The notes: generated by a model not told the origin, from the letters alone. Shown: positions 35,073-44,217, numbered from the stretch's first letter. The stretch: DNA of 64,000 nt from Nostoc indistinguendum CM1-VF10 (GCA_019359215.1 JAHHHS010000003.1:1-64000), one strand, 5' to 3'. Numbers and translations: made by a program.

Positions 35073-35639
35073 TTAAGTTAATTGTGCAGTAGTTAAGGCT
35101 GTAGCGATCGCCCAGCCATCGACCAATAATAACAGCAGTGTGAATACTAGTAAAATCAGGTACATCCACGGCTGTGCTAAAGGGCGAACATCTGTAGTAT
35201 CAATGCCTGTCTTTGCTTGGACAATTTGCACGAAACGGGCAAATCCGGGTACACGCATCGGTAGTAAATAAGCTTTCCCATCTTGGCTGAGGAAGTAATA
35301 AACTATTCCTCCTTGACCAGTAGTGCGGGGTTTTAACTCTTTCACCTCTGACCAAGGTAAAAACCAGCCTTTACGAAAAAAGCGAGGTACCCAGGTGGGG
35401 TAAGTAACCTGAATTCCCTGGTCATCTACTATTACTTGTTCAGTCAATACAGCATACAAGGCAACTAAGCCGATGCTAATGCCTATCCATAATAATTCTG
35501 GGGGTACAGGTGCAGCTGTTACCTGCGATAAGAAGGGTAATGGAACTGTGAGTGCTATGTATAGACTCAGCAGGGTTATCCGAATCAAAGGAGACAGACG
35601 AAATACAGAAGCGGAAATATTGGCTGAGGTTGCTGTCAC
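35073..35639 (-). CDS. Conserved membrane protein of unknown function
   Basis: A 188-residue protein with two N-terminal hydrophobic segments (about 15-38 and 48-65), a soluble middle (TEQVIVDDQGIQVTYP, WFLPWSEVKELKPRT, KAYLLPMRVPGFARFVQIV) and one C-terminal transmembrane helix. The middle part resembles a small bacterial PH-like fold (inference). Cyanobacterial orthologues are likely; no function assigned. It lies upstream of the ABC gene on the same strand, 114 bp from the chosen ABC start. Confidence 0.65.
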   Translation of the reverse strand: MTATSANISASVFRLSPLIRITLLSLYIALTVPLPFLSQVTAAPVPPELLWIGISIGLVALYAVLTEQVIVDDQGIQVTYPTWVPRFFRKGWFLPWSEVKELKPRTTGQGGIVYYFLSQDGKAYLLPMRVPGFARFVQIVQAKTGIDTTDVRPLAQPWMYLILLVFTLLLLLVDGWAIATALTTAQLT

Positions 35640-35721
35640 GGCTCAATTACAATGCTTTTCTTCATTGTAGGGTAGGTCTATGTCCTACCTCGACTGTTGC
35701 ACAAAAGGTATGCCACTTTAA

Positions 35722-35748
35722 TAATTCGTAATTCGTAATTCGTAATTT
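35722..35748. repeat. Heptamer tandem repeat (AATTCGT)n
   Basis: Three and a half copies of TAATTCG. The same heptamer on the other strand is at 15835-15858. Confidence 0.7.
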
Positions 35749-35749
35749 T

Positions 35750-36211
35750 TTAGGGTAAATATTTTTGCACTACAATCCAACCAGTAAGGGATACCCAGGC
35801 AAATCCTATAAATAAAATAATATTTACGCCGATGTGTAAGGGTCTAGCCCAAGGTTGTTTGGGACTAATTTGCGTGGCACTGAAAGCAGACAGTAAAACT
35901 AATGCTACCACTATCAATCCAGCAACTAAATGTGATGAGTGACCCAAGGAGCCAAAATGACCGAGAGTGCCAACAACGCCGACCGCCAGCAACAGTAGCA
36001 CTAAACTTACCATGCTGATGCCCATTAGATAGTGGAGCGATCGCACTCCTTGACGTCCGCCCATAAATTGGGTACTAAAAGGAAATTGCTGCGAAGTTCT
36101 CGCCCGAAACATCCAAACGCCGGTGACTGCTAACATCACATATGCCAACAGGGATAACCCCATTGACCAGGCGGCTATTTTCCACAACCAAAGAAATGAA
36201 GGCAGATTCAT
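35750..36211 (-). CDS. DUF4079 family membrane protein
   Basis: A 153-residue protein with four to five transmembrane helices, starting MNLPSFLWLWKIAAWSMGLSLL. The family-typical elements are RSLHYLMG with a conserved His, a GHSSHLVAGLIV His-bearing helix, and PWARPLHIGVNIILF. Several intramembrane His residues suggest a possible haem- or quinone-associated role, but this is speculation. Function unknown. Confidence 0.75.
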   Translation of the reverse strand: MNLPSFLWLWKIAAWSMGLSLLAYVMLAVTGVWMFRARTSQQFPFSTQFMGGRQGVRSLHYLMGISMVSLVLLLLAVGVVGTLGHFGSLGHSSHLVAGLIVVALVLLSAFSATQISPKQPWARPLHIGVNIILFIGFAWVSLTGWIVVQKYLP

Positions 36212-36229
36212 AAGAATGATTGTAGATGA

Positions 36230-36290
36230 GATTGGGGAGATAAGGGAGCAGGAGAGGCAGGGGGAGATGAGGGAGATGAGGGGGACAAGA
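36230..36290. repeat. Purine-rich short tandem repeat
   Basis: GGGAGCAGGAGAGGCAGGGGGAGATGAGGGAGATGAGGGGG. Same family as 6495-6548, upstream of the DUF4079 gene. Confidence 0.65.
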
Positions 36291-36362
36291 TGTGAGAACT
36301 TGAAACAAGTCTTTCCTTTCCCCTTGTCCTAATCCCCAATCCCCAATAAATAATAAACAAAA

Positions 36363-36385
36363 AGGGCTGCTGAATTAGCAGCCCT
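36363..36385 (-). terminator. Rho-independent terminator of the DUF1830 gene
   Basis: AGGGCTGCT and AGCAGCCCT form a 9-bp stem with a 5-nt loop. On the minus strand it is followed by TTTTTGTTTATT. Confidence 0.8.
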
Positions 36386-36407
36386 CAAATTTAGTAAAAA
36401 ATTTTTT

Positions 36408-36803
36408 TTAATCAACCGATGCTAAACCAACGATTTGTAAGGGTTTTGTAGTATCTCCGATTTTTGTATTAATTTGCTGCACTATAGACCTGGTATTAAT
36501 AAGGCCTTCTCCATCTGATGAGTCTGTATCAAACTCATAAGTGCTGGGTTCGTCAAGCATTAGGCGATCGCATGGAATTTTATCGGATAAAATTGCACTT
36601 GCCATCATCCCTGTATGAATCTCCACTTGAGCTTTTTGTGGAGCTTCAAACACTAAACGTTGTCCAGGGAAAACAACCCTTTCAAAGTACCAGTTCGGAA
36701 TATTGCAGATGCGAGCTATCTGGATTTTGCTGGTGGCATTAATGTAGCAGCAGAGAATTTTTCCTGATTGCTCAGGTGGTAGAGGATCTAATATTTGAGC
36801 CAT
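36408..36803 (-). CDS. DUF1830 family protein
   Basis: A 131-residue cyanobacteria-specific protein. The N-terminal 65 residues match DUF1830: CCYINATSKIQIARICNIPNWYFERVVFPGQRLVFEA. The C-terminal half is a less conserved acidic region. Its own terminator lies 23 bp downstream. Soluble, function unknown. Confidence 0.82.
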   Translation of the reverse strand: MAQILDPLPPEQSGKILCCYINATSKIQIARICNIPNWYFERVVFPGQRLVFEAPQKAQVEIHTGMMASAILSDKIPCDRLMLDEPSTYEFDTDSSDGEGLINTRSIVQQINTKIGDTTKPLQIVGLASVD

Positions 36804-37386
36804 AACTGCTGAGGAGCTTTACGCCACAATTTTACATTACACCAGCCAACCCTAGCATTGCCTGATCCCCAGTTGCTGTAGCTCCGACTACCAACTGAAA
36901 TCTTTGTAGATTATTTATACCTAAAGATATAGGCAGGTTGTGAAAACTTTGTAAATATTTTTGCTTTATCTGCAATTTTACACTATGTGAACATTTTTAA
37001 GTTCTTAATTTACCGCAAAAAATCTTTAACTTTCTGAAGGCGGATAATTACAGGGTAGCTATGGCGAAGATCCCCTTAGCTGGAGATAGTTCAGGAGTGT
37101 ATTTTTGTGTTTTAGCGATCGCAGGATTAAAAGCCAGGGATCATCGCTTAATGAATGAACTCGATGTTATCGTAAAGCTATATGAAAAATGTCTTCATAA
37201 AGCTTCTCTTGATCTCTTGCCTTTGGTATGCAAAGCAATTTTATTGATTCGTACATCTGTGAAAAAATTTACGCCTATCAATAATTGGCTTCAATGTCAA
37301 GCAAGATTGTAAGAGATTAAAAGCAGTCAAAACAAAAACACACTTTAAAACAGGAATTTATCTCGCTTTCCCCAAAGATTGGCAAG
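36804..37386. other. 583-bp intergenic region
   Basis: Divergent promoters for the DUF1830 gene and the radical SAM gene. An 83-codon plus-strand frame at 37061-37312 is present but lacks any recognisable protein feature, so it is not called. Confidence 0.35.
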
Positions 37387-38979
37387 ATGGAAGTCAAAAT
37401 ACCCATGATGGAAAATCGAATTCTTTACGTTCGCCTTCCTTGTAACCCTATCTTTCCCATTGGGGTTGTCTATCTGAGCGATCACGTCCACAAACAGTTT
37501 CCTAATATCGAACAGCGCATTTTTGATTTAGGAACAGTGCCACCTTTAGATTACAGTTCCGCCTTGGATCGTTGTATCGATGAATTTAAACCGACACTGC
37601 TAGTATTTTCTTGGCGAGATATACAAATTTATGCTCCAGTTGGTGGACGTGGCGGTAATCCACTACAAAACGCCTTTGAATTTTACTACGCTAAGAATCT
37701 TCTATTGAAACTACGCGGGGGATTAGGCGGTTTACGGATCTTCATCGCTTACTATGTAGAGTTATGGCGCAATCAGGGCTTAATAAAACGTGGTTTAAAG
37801 CGTGCCCAAAAATATAATTCTAATGCCCGTGTAGTTGTAGGTGGTGGTGCGGTCAGTGTATTTTATGAACAGTTGGGTAAAAGCTTACCTCAAGGGACAA
37901 TTATTTCTGTGGGTGAAGGGGAAACCCTGTTAGAAAAACTTTTAAGTGGCAGAGATTTTCGAGATGAGCGCTGTTACGTAGCGGGAGAAACTCAACCACG
38001 GAAACGGCTAATTCACGAGCAACCCACTCCACTAGAAAAAACAGCTTGTAATTACGACTATATCGAAAGCATCTGGCCGGAATTTAACTTTTACCTGCAA
38101 GAGCAAGATTTTTATATAGGTGTACAAACTAAGCGTGGTTGCCCTCACAACTGTTGTTATTGCGTCTACACTGTTGTCGAAGGTAAACAAGTACGCATCA
38201 ACCCAGCAGATGAAGTAGTTGCTGAGATGCGTCAATTATACGATCGCGGCATTCGCAACTTCTGGTTTACCGATGCCCAATTCATTCCAGCGCGAAAATT
38301 TATCGACGATGCCATAGAACTCTTGCAAAAAATCGTCGATTCTGGTATGACAGATATCCACTGGGCAGCATATATCAGAGCCGACAATTTGACACCAGAG
38401 TTGTGCGACTTGATGGCAAAAACCGGGATGAACTACTTTGAAATCGGGATTACCAGTGGTTCTCAAGAACTCGTGCGGAAAATGCGGATGGGGTACAACC
38501 TGCGAACCGTCTTGCAAAACTGCCGTGACTTAAAAGCAGCTGGTTTTAACGATTTAGTTTCCGTCAACTACTCCTTTAACGTCATTGACGAACGTCCCGA
38601 AACCATCCGCCAAACCATCGCCTACCACCGCGAACTAGAACGGATTTTTGGTGCCGATAAAGTCGAACCTGCCATTTTCTTTATTGGGCTGCAACCCCAT
38701 ACCCATTTAGAAGAATACGCATTCAAAGAAGGCATCCTCAAACCAGGATATGATCCAATGAGCTTGATGCCGTGGACAGCTAAAAAACTTCTTTGGAATC
38801 CCGAACCCCTTGGTTCATTCTTCGGTGAAGTCTGCTTGCAAGCTTGGCAACAAAACCCCAACGATTTCGGACGCGAAGTCATGAAAATCTTGGAGGAAAA
38901 ATTGGGTTGTGCCGACTTAGAAGCAGCACTTTCCGCACCAATAGAAACGAAAGAAAAACAGTTAGCGGGTATATCCTAG
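37387..38979 (+). CDS. B12-binding-like radical SAM protein
   Basis: A 530-residue protein. The N-terminal half has a B12-binding-like alpha/beta fold (RLPCNPIFPIGVVYLSDHV, PTLLVFSWRD, VVVGGGAV, VGEGETLLEKLL). The radical SAM cluster is CPHNCCYC (C-x3-C-x2-C) after YIGVQTKRG, followed by FWFTDAQFIP and FEIGITSGSQELVRKM. I recall near-identical cyanobacterial proteins named photosystem II high-light-acclimation radical SAM protein, but this is from memory. The reaction is unknown. It has no partner gene except the DICT gene 96 bp downstream. Confidence 0.8.
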   Translation: MEVKIPMMENRILYVRLPCNPIFPIGVVYLSDHVHKQFPNIEQRIFDLGTVPPLDYSSALDRCIDEFKPTLLVFSWRDIQIYAPVGGRGGNPLQNAFEFYYAKNLLLKLRGGLGGLRIFIAYYVELWRNQGLIKRGLKRAQKYNSNARVVVGGGAVSVFYEQLGKSLPQGTIISVGEGETLLEKLLSGRDFRDERCYVAGETQPRKRLIHEQPTPLEKTACNYDYIESIWPEFNFYLQEQDFYIGVQTKRGCPHNCCYCVYTVVEGKQVRINPADEVVAEMRQLYDRGIRNFWFTDAQFIPARKFIDDAIELLQKIVDSGMTDIHWAAYIRADNLTPELCDLMAKTGMNYFEIGITSGSQELVRKMRMGYNLRTVLQNCRDLKAAGFNDLVSVNYSFNVIDERPETIRQTIAYHRELERIFGADKVEPAIFFIGLQPHTHLEEYAFKEGILKPGYDPMSLMPWTAKKLLWNPEPLGSFFGEVCLQAWQQNPNDFGREVMKILEEKLGCADLEAALSAPIETKEKQLAGIS

Positions 38980-39000
38980 AAAACGCAATAATATGGGGAT

Positions 39001-39065
39001 ATTCAAAATTATGAATTTTTCCCCCTCTCTTCCTTTGTGTCCTCTGCGCCTTTGCGGTTATTTTT
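39001..39065 (+). repeat. Interspersed repeat with CTTTGTGTCCTCTGCGCCTTTGCGGTTA
   Basis: This T/C-rich stretch recurs in part at 14922-14951 (with TGTGTCCTTTGCGGTA) and at 52728-52750. The last is embedded in a 17-bp inverted-repeat element. It is a common kind of interspersed repeat in Nostoc genomes. Confidence 0.55.
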
Positions 39066-39075
39066 ACCAAATCCC

Positions 39076-40473
39076 ATGTTAGAAGGTTCAATCCTACAAC
39101 AGCTAGAAACAGCCCATCGCCATACCACCAGACCGATTCGATTCGGTGTTTACTACAAAAATACGCTAGTTGCCTTGTGCCATGCTCTAGAAGACCATAT
39201 CTTAACCGACGACGGTACACCCTTAGTCATCACAGCCTTCCAACGGGGTAAATGGTATCTGCAAGAAGCCGGGCGATATGCAGACATCGCCCAGCGCAGC
39301 CGCGAAATTGCCATCATGGCTGCCTCTGAATCCGGCTTTGCTGAACATCCTACCAGCCAGCTAACCAACGTAGACTTAGTGACATTAGATCCAGGCGATC
39401 CAGTAGCTCAGGAGTGGCACTTAATTATTTTATCGCCTAAATACACAGCAATGGTAATTTGTCAAGAATTATCAGAGGCTGATTATGGCAGCACTGGAGT
39501 ACCGACATCAGATTTAGAGCGCAAATTCTATGGCTTGTGGACATTTGAGCCAGAGTTAGTGCAAGAGACAGCAGAAATAGCGATCGCTCACATCAAAAAA
39601 TACAACCCAGAACTGGCCCAAAAACTCACAGCCAATAAACAACAAATTGTACCGTCAATGGACAGATCAGAAAATTTAGGTGCAGTTGTTTCCCGTGTAG
39701 TAGATTACCTTCAGGCTGGGCAGGATAATTTATCCATACCAACAGCGTCTCACCAAAAAACCCTAGATCGCAACTTGGTTTCTAACGAAATCCAAGCCTT
39801 TTTGCGAATGGCGCAACTGATGGATATGGCAGATGTCAACAATCCAATGGCAGCTGCGGAAGTAGTAGCTCTTGCTGAAGCGATCGGCCAGCTTTTGGAT
39901 CTTCCTGCATGGCAGATTAAGAGATTGCGGCTAGCGGCTCTGTTGCATCGCATAGATCCGTTACAGAAAGCAGAAAGCGTACTCAGTGACGGTATAACCA
40001 CACGCTACCAAGAAGATGCCCCCAGTTGTCCCTTGACTTGTCCCTTAGTACCGGGGGCGCAAGTATTGCGAACCATGCCACGACTACGAGCAGTTGCTCA
40101 AATTATTACTCATCAAAGCGAGTGGTGGAATGGCACAGGGGAACCAGCAGGTTTAGCTGGAAACGAAATTCCCCTAGAATCGAGAATTTTGGCATTATTG
40201 GCAGACTTTCAGTGGCGAGTCAATGAGCGAAAATCGTCAAATCAAAGCCGGGAGCAAATATTTACTCAAGCTTTAGATGATTGCAGACAGCAACAATCTA
40301 CCCGCTTTGACCCTAAACTTGTAGATACCCTAACTTTATTAGTTATGGGTTTACAACAGGGACTCGACTTACCCATCATGACACCCAAAGTCAGCGCCGG
40401 TATCTGGATACTTGATTCCCAATGGGATAGTCACAGCAAGATAAGTGAGGAGATTGGTAGTTACTTTACATGA
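39076..40473 (+). CDS. DICT-domain sensor with HD-type phosphohydrolase-like region
   Basis: A 465-residue soluble protein. The N-terminal 180 residues match the DICT sensory domain (RPIRFGVYYKNTLVALCHALEDHIL, FQRGKWYLQEAGRYADIAQRS, LDPGDPVAQEWHLIILSP). The C-terminal half is an HD-GYP-like helical region (AEAIGQLLDLPAWQIKRLRLAALLHRIDPL, HQSEWWNGTGEPAGLAGNEIPLESRILALLADF). The HD and GYP residues are changed (HRID, GTGEP), so catalytic activity is doubtful. I chose the ATG at 39076; a GTG at 39037 would start inside a repeat. The stop overlaps the next start by 4 nt. Confidence 0.82.
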   Translation: MLEGSILQQLETAHRHTTRPIRFGVYYKNTLVALCHALEDHILTDDGTPLVITAFQRGKWYLQEAGRYADIAQRSREIAIMAASESGFAEHPTSQLTNVDLVTLDPGDPVAQEWHLIILSPKYTAMVICQELSEADYGSTGVPTSDLERKFYGLWTFEPELVQETAEIAIAHIKKYNPELAQKLTANKQQIVPSMDRSENLGAVVSRVVDYLQAGQDNLSIPTASHQKTLDRNLVSNEIQAFLRMAQLMDMADVNNPMAAAEVVALAEAIGQLLDLPAWQIKRLRLAALLHRIDPLQKAESVLSDGITTRYQEDAPSCPLTCPLVPGAQVLRTMPRLRAVAQIITHQSEWWNGTGEPAGLAGNEIPLESRILALLADFQWRVNERKSSNQSREQIFTQALDDCRQQQSTRFDPKLVDTLTLLVMGLQQGLDLPIMTPKVSAGIWILDSQWDSHSKISEEIGSYFT

Positions 40474-41108
40474 ATATTGAAGCCATTAAATTAGGAAAAC
40501 TCAAACAACTTCCAGGGGCGAATTTAGAAGACGAGGAACTCTCTCGATTGGATTTAAGCCGCATTAATCTTGCTGGTGCTATCCTTGTTGGCACTAATTT
40601 CGCTGCTTCCAAACTCGAAGGCGGGCATTTGGAGGGGGCGAATTTGATGGGGGCCAACCTCCAAGAAACTGACTTGCGGGCGAATTTGATGGGAGCAAAC
40701 CTGATGCAAGCAGATTTAACAGGTGCTGACTTGCGGGGTAGCAATTTGCGTGGTGCTAACTTGATGGGAGCAAGACTCAGTGATGTGTCATTAGTGGGTG
40801 CTTTCTTGAGTGGTGCCAATTTGATGAACGTGAACTTGCAAGGCGTTGATTTGCGGGGTTCTGACTTGCGCGGTGCAAACCTGACTGGGGCAAATCTCAA
40901 AGGTGCAGATTTAAGTCGCGCCGATTTGCAAGGGGCATTATTGAGTGAAGCAAACCTTGAAGAAGCTGACTTGCGGGGGGCGAATTTGGCAGGGGCAAAT
41001 TTAACGGGAGCGAATTTACTCTGTGCAGAGTTAGAAGGTGCAAATTTAAGCGGCGTTAATTTTAATAAAGCGTGTTTGGTGGGTACTGTGATTGAGACGA
41101 GTTTATGA
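40470..41108 (+). CDS. Pentapeptide-repeat protein
   Basis: A 212-residue protein made of about 30 pentapeptide units of the A(D/N)LXX type (GANLMGANL, GADLRGSNLRGANL, EADLRGANLAGANL). These form a right-handed quadrilateral beta-helix. One register break occurs at TDLRANLMG, where the run loses its spacing. It overlaps the DICT gene by 4 nt (ATGA), so it is coupled and may be a partner of that sensor. No signal peptide. Function unknown. Confidence 0.88.
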   Translation: MNIEAIKLGKLKQLPGANLEDEELSRLDLSRINLAGAILVGTNFAASKLEGGHLEGANLMGANLQETDLRANLMGANLMQADLTGADLRGSNLRGANLMGARLSDVSLVGAFLSGANLMNVNLQGVDLRGSDLRGANLTGANLKGADLSRADLQGALLSEANLEEADLRGANLAGANLTGANLLCAELEGANLSGVNFNKACLVGTVIETSL

Positions 41109-41244
41109 GAATCGCAAAAAGTACTGTTCTATGGGGGAAAGGTGTAGCTTTTTCTCCTTCATACAACAGAGCCACAAAATGTTTTAAGATTCAGGTAGAT
41201 TGACCATGCTACCGATAATATTTTAACGCAGAAACTCATGTGCT

Positions 41245-41328
41245 GATTTAGGAAATGCACCTTCCGCAGATGAAATCGATATAGCCCGTAGTGAAGAATG
41301 GGCTAGCTTTCCACGGGAGGATATTTGA
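41245..41328 (+). pseudogene. Antitoxin C-terminal relic
   Basis: An open stretch without a start reads DLGNAPSADEIDIARSEEW, then ASFPREDI and stop at 41326. The stop overlaps an ATG (TGATG) that begins MLRVVAT and then loses any reading. This looks like the end of a small antitoxin gene followed by the cut-off start of its toxin gene. Confidence 0.4.
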
Positions 41329-41354
41329 TGCTGCGTGTCGTAGCCACTTTTTCA

Positions 41355-41738
41355 TCACCAAACCCGCTGAATATTATAGGCATCAAAAGCCGAATCACGA
41401 CTAATCAAAACAAGGGAATGATTCATCGCCTGTGCCACCAGAATACGATCAAACGGATCTCGATGATGCAGTGGTAAATAACGGAATTAAACAGTATCGG
41501 TAAAGGTAATAGGGAGAATCGTTATACCCGCAGCAATTAGTTTAGGTTCAATCTCTTCAAAAGCACCCTGTAGAGATAGTTTTCCAATGTTGAGTTTAAT
41601 CGCCATTTCCCAAAGACTTGCAATACTAAAGAAAACAGCCTCAGCAGATTCAATTTTTTCTCTAGTTAACACTGGCAGAGTGGCATCATTCGAGACAAAC
41701 CAGATAAAAGCATGAGTATCCAATAGTAATCTATTCAT
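41355..41738 (-). pseudogene. VapC-type PIN-domain toxin with an in-frame nonsense codon
   Basis: The frame encodes an ordinary 127-residue PIN ribonuclease: LLLDTHAFIWF (first Asp), SLWEMAIKLNIGKL (Glu), then after the stop HHRDPFDRILVAQA and LISRDSAFD with the remaining acidic residues. A TAA at 41487-41489 interrupts it. Reading on in the same frame gives the missing 43 residues to a TGA at 41355. A single C-to-T change in CAA would produce this, so the toxin is probably dead. It overlaps the antitoxin by 4 nt. Confidence 0.75.
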
Positions 41739-41962
41739 TCCATATATTCTTTCATATCTTGAAGCGGCTCATCAAAGTCATTAGGCAATGGCAGAACAAA
41801 CATTCCTTTCATCGTTCCAGCAACGCGACGCTTGTTTGTCTGCTTTTCTTCGGTAGAGTTTTTAGCGTGCTTCTCTATCAAAAACTCAATGTAATGAAGC
41901 ACTTCTGTCTGAAGGGACTCAGGGAGTTCTTCTAATTTTTCTAAAATGACTGGCTGTATCAT
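41735..41962 (-). CDS. VapB-type antitoxin (DUF2281-like)
   Basis: A 75-residue protein. The N-terminal helix ILEKLEELPESLQTEVLHYIEFLIEKH matches DUF2281, and a basic KQTNKRRVAGTMKG stretch is followed by an acidic, Pro-containing tail (DFDEPLQDMKEYME) that typically wraps a PIN toxin. It precedes the broken vapC and overlaps it by 4 nt. It may persist as an orphan antitoxin. Confidence 0.75.
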   Translation of the reverse strand: MIQPVILEKLEELPESLQTEVLHYIEFLIEKHAKNSTEEKQTNKRRVAGTMKGMFVLPLPNDFDEPLQDMKEYME

Positions 41963-42290
41963 TGTTTTTTCTCCTTGGCAATTTTTATGAAAAACATCAC
42001 AGCTATATTTGTTTAAATGTCAAATACATTTTAATACGGTTTGATAAGCACTTTAATATCATGTCCGCTTGATTACTTACTAAACCCCAAGAACCCCACC
42101 CCGCAAACGGCTATCCATTACCCGGATCTTTCTTAACGAAGTAAAAAAATTAAATGGAAAAATAAATGGAAAGTAAAGAAGACCTACACAGAAGCTAGTA
42201 GCATTTGCTAACACCCACTGCATCCAAAAATCACTATCAGTCTGCTGATTTATCATAAATAAATAGCTGATACGATTAATATTTTTATTT
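41963..42290. other. 328-bp intergenic region
   Basis: No gene seen. It contains a short fragment (AAGAACCCCACCCCGCAAACGGCTA at about 42089-42113) matching the repeat downstream of ndhO. The rest is AT-rich. Confidence 0.35.
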
Positions 42291-43124
42291 TCATATATGA
42301 AACGATCGCTCAGTTCGCCCTCGTATCCACAAAGCTAGTACACTCATTAACAACACCCCCATCACTCCTTGTAGGGGATTATTATTTACACCAGTTACCC
42401 AATCAGGAACTTGACCAGAATATTTTACTAATTTACCCACATTAATAATGTAGTAACCCCAAACTAAACCACCATGCAAACCAATTGGAAAACCCAAGCG
42501 TCCCCTCTGCCAACGCTTTCCCCATACTTGCGTTAAGCCCAGCAGTACTAAAGCTGGAAATTGCGGCAGTGTATGAATAATTGCCTCCAAGGGTTTAATA
42601 AAGTGCAATGTAGCAAAAGCAATTGCATCAGTCCACAGTGCCACACGCGGATTGTAATCTCGTTGTAACTCATCTAACAACCAGCCTCGGAATAACAATT
42701 CCTCAGCAAATCCGATGCCCAAGCCAACAAGTAAACCCTCTAAAATTACTTTCAGCAAAAAAACTTTCGATTGTTGCCACACCAACCAACCCAACAAACT
42801 TTCTATCCCAAAAAGTATCAGAATATTAATTATCCCTAGAGCCAAGCCACGCAGCAAATCTACACCGTTTTGTCGCGTGAATTCTAAGCCATAATGCCGC
42901 AGAATTTGGGGCTGCTGGTAGACATATTTACCCCATAGTCTCAGGAGAAAAATAAATACTGCATATAACAATACCAATGTCAATATACTTTCTAAGTTTG
43001 AATCATCCACTAGTAAGTATATTGATGTAGCCAATGGCAACCATAGCAGCAATAAAGTCAAAATAAAAGAACCCAGCCTAATAGGGGCAGGGCGTTCAGC
43101 TAAATGGATAAGGTTTTTTTTCAT
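42291..43124 (-). CDS. CPBP-family intramembrane metalloprotease
   Basis: A 277-residue membrane protein with about eight hydrophobic segments. The CPBP (type II CAAX protease-like) motifs are present: EELLFRG (Glu-Glu-x3-Arg) and FATLHFIKP (second conserved His). In cyanobacteria such proteins are mostly uncharacterised. I chose the ATG at 43124; a GTG at 43145 would add seven residues. Confidence 0.85.
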   Translation of the reverse strand: MKKNLIHLAERPAPIRLGSFILTLLLLWLPLATSIYLLVDDSNLESILTLVLLYAVFIFLLRLWGKYVYQQPQILRHYGLEFTRQNGVDLLRGLALGIINILILFGIESLLGWLVWQQSKVFLLKVILEGLLVGLGIGFAEELLFRGWLLDELQRDYNPRVALWTDAIAFATLHFIKPLEAIIHTLPQFPALVLLGLTQVWGKRWQRGRLGFPIGLHGGLVWGYYIINVGKLVKYSGQVPDWVTGVNNNPLQGVMGVLLMSVLALWIRGRTERSFHI

Positions 43125-43188
43125 ACAAAATAAGTCACCAATCACCAGTCAATACTCTAAATTTTGACCAATGACCAATGACCAATAA

Positions 43189-43470
43189 CTATTCGTCAGG
43201 TTCAATTGTGCTACTTAAACCGTGACTTTTCAACGTTTCGCAATAGAACTCAGCGTGTTCCAGAGCGCAAGTAATAACTAAAGCTAGCCCGTTAGTATGG
43301 GCTTCCATCATGATGCTAACAGCCTGGGGTTGAGTAAGGCTCGGCACAGTGGCTATTAGTGACTGCACAACATGCTCCATAGAGTTGTAGTCGTCGTTAT
43401 GGAGCAAAACACGATAGCGAGGCGCTAGCTTACGGGTTGTGGAAGGCTTTTGAATAGTTTCAACTGACAC
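43189..43470 (-). CDS. clpS: ATP-dependent Clp protease adaptor ClpS
   Basis: A 93-residue N-end-rule adaptor that delivers substrates to ClpA/ClpC. The N-degron-binding region RVLLHNDDYNSMEHVVQSL (Asn-Asp-Asp) and the MMEAHTNGLALV helix are intact. The N-terminal 15 residues form the usual flexible tail. Its neighbour downstream is the CPBP gene, after 64 bp on the same strand. Confidence 0.94.
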   Translation of the reverse strand: MSVETIQKPSTTRKLAPRYRVLLHNDDYNSMEHVVQSLIATVPSLTQPQAVSIMMEAHTNGLALVITCALEHAEFYCETLKSHGLSSTIEPDE

Positions 43471-43769
43471 GGCTCTTTGCTCTTTTCTTGTTGATTCACT
43501 ACGACAAAATGTCTGTGTAGCGATCGCTTAACAGTTATTCACCTATTCTATAGTATTTCTGTTCAGATACTATCCTAGAAAAACCCTTTGCTGCTAAGGA
43601 TTGGTCGTATTAGTTTTTGCGTAGCCACTTGTGAAGTACATATCTTAAGACATGGTTCCTGTGAGAGTGCTACCTTAATGTTACAGAAGCTTCCTTTAAA
43701 AGTAGCGCATTCTCACTTTTAAAATTAAGGAAGTTGCAAAATAATCGTTGTCCCTGCCCAAACTGCATA

Positions 43770-44132
43770 ATGATGGACATTAGCCTAGATTTTCTTCAAC
43801 CAGGACAAATTGTGTCTTTAGAGCATGGCGACAGGAATCTGTATGCAGAAGTCATTCAATTTGTAGTTTCCCGTCAGTTGTGTTGGGTACGTCCTTTGTT
43901 AATGGTTACTTTCATTCAAGAATCGCCGCTAATTACTGATTTGCGAGATGCATCTGACTTACTTTGGCCTGCCAATTTATTTAGACCAGCATTAGACACA
44001 GAAGTAATTAGCTTGTTGAGCCAAGTTTTAGCAAAAGAACCAAAAAGTGAACCTGACTCAGCCGCAAAGCAGCAACTTAATCAGTTTATTCACCAACTTT
44101 GGCAAGCATACCAAGATAGTGCTGAGTGCTGA
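43770..44132 (+). CDS. Hypothetical cyanobacterial protein
   Basis: A 120-residue soluble protein: a small beta-rich start (FLQPGQIVSLEHGDRNLYAEVIQFV, RQLCWVRPLLMV) with the look of an SH3-like fold, then a helical C-terminus (LNQFIHQLWQAYQ). I do not recognise a domain. ATG 43770 and 43773 are tandem. A TTG at 43734 would add 12 residues, with an odd CPCPNC stretch. Confidence 0.55.
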   Translation: MMDISLDFLQPGQIVSLEHGDRNLYAEVIQFVVSRQLCWVRPLLMVTFIQESPLITDLRDASDLLWPANLFRPALDTEVISLLSQVLAKEPKSEPDSAAKQQLNQFIHQLWQAYQDSAEC

Positions 44133-44217
44133 GTCAATAAGCTTGAGTTAAGCTTCTCAGTCTCATCCATGTACCTCATTCGACAGAGATACGCTATAAA
44201 CCTCTATGCCTAAGCAA

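Noticed and set aside
37061..37312. 83-codon plus-strand frame before the radical SAM gene
   Set aside because: No motif, no plausible fold, and it lies in what should be a promoter region.
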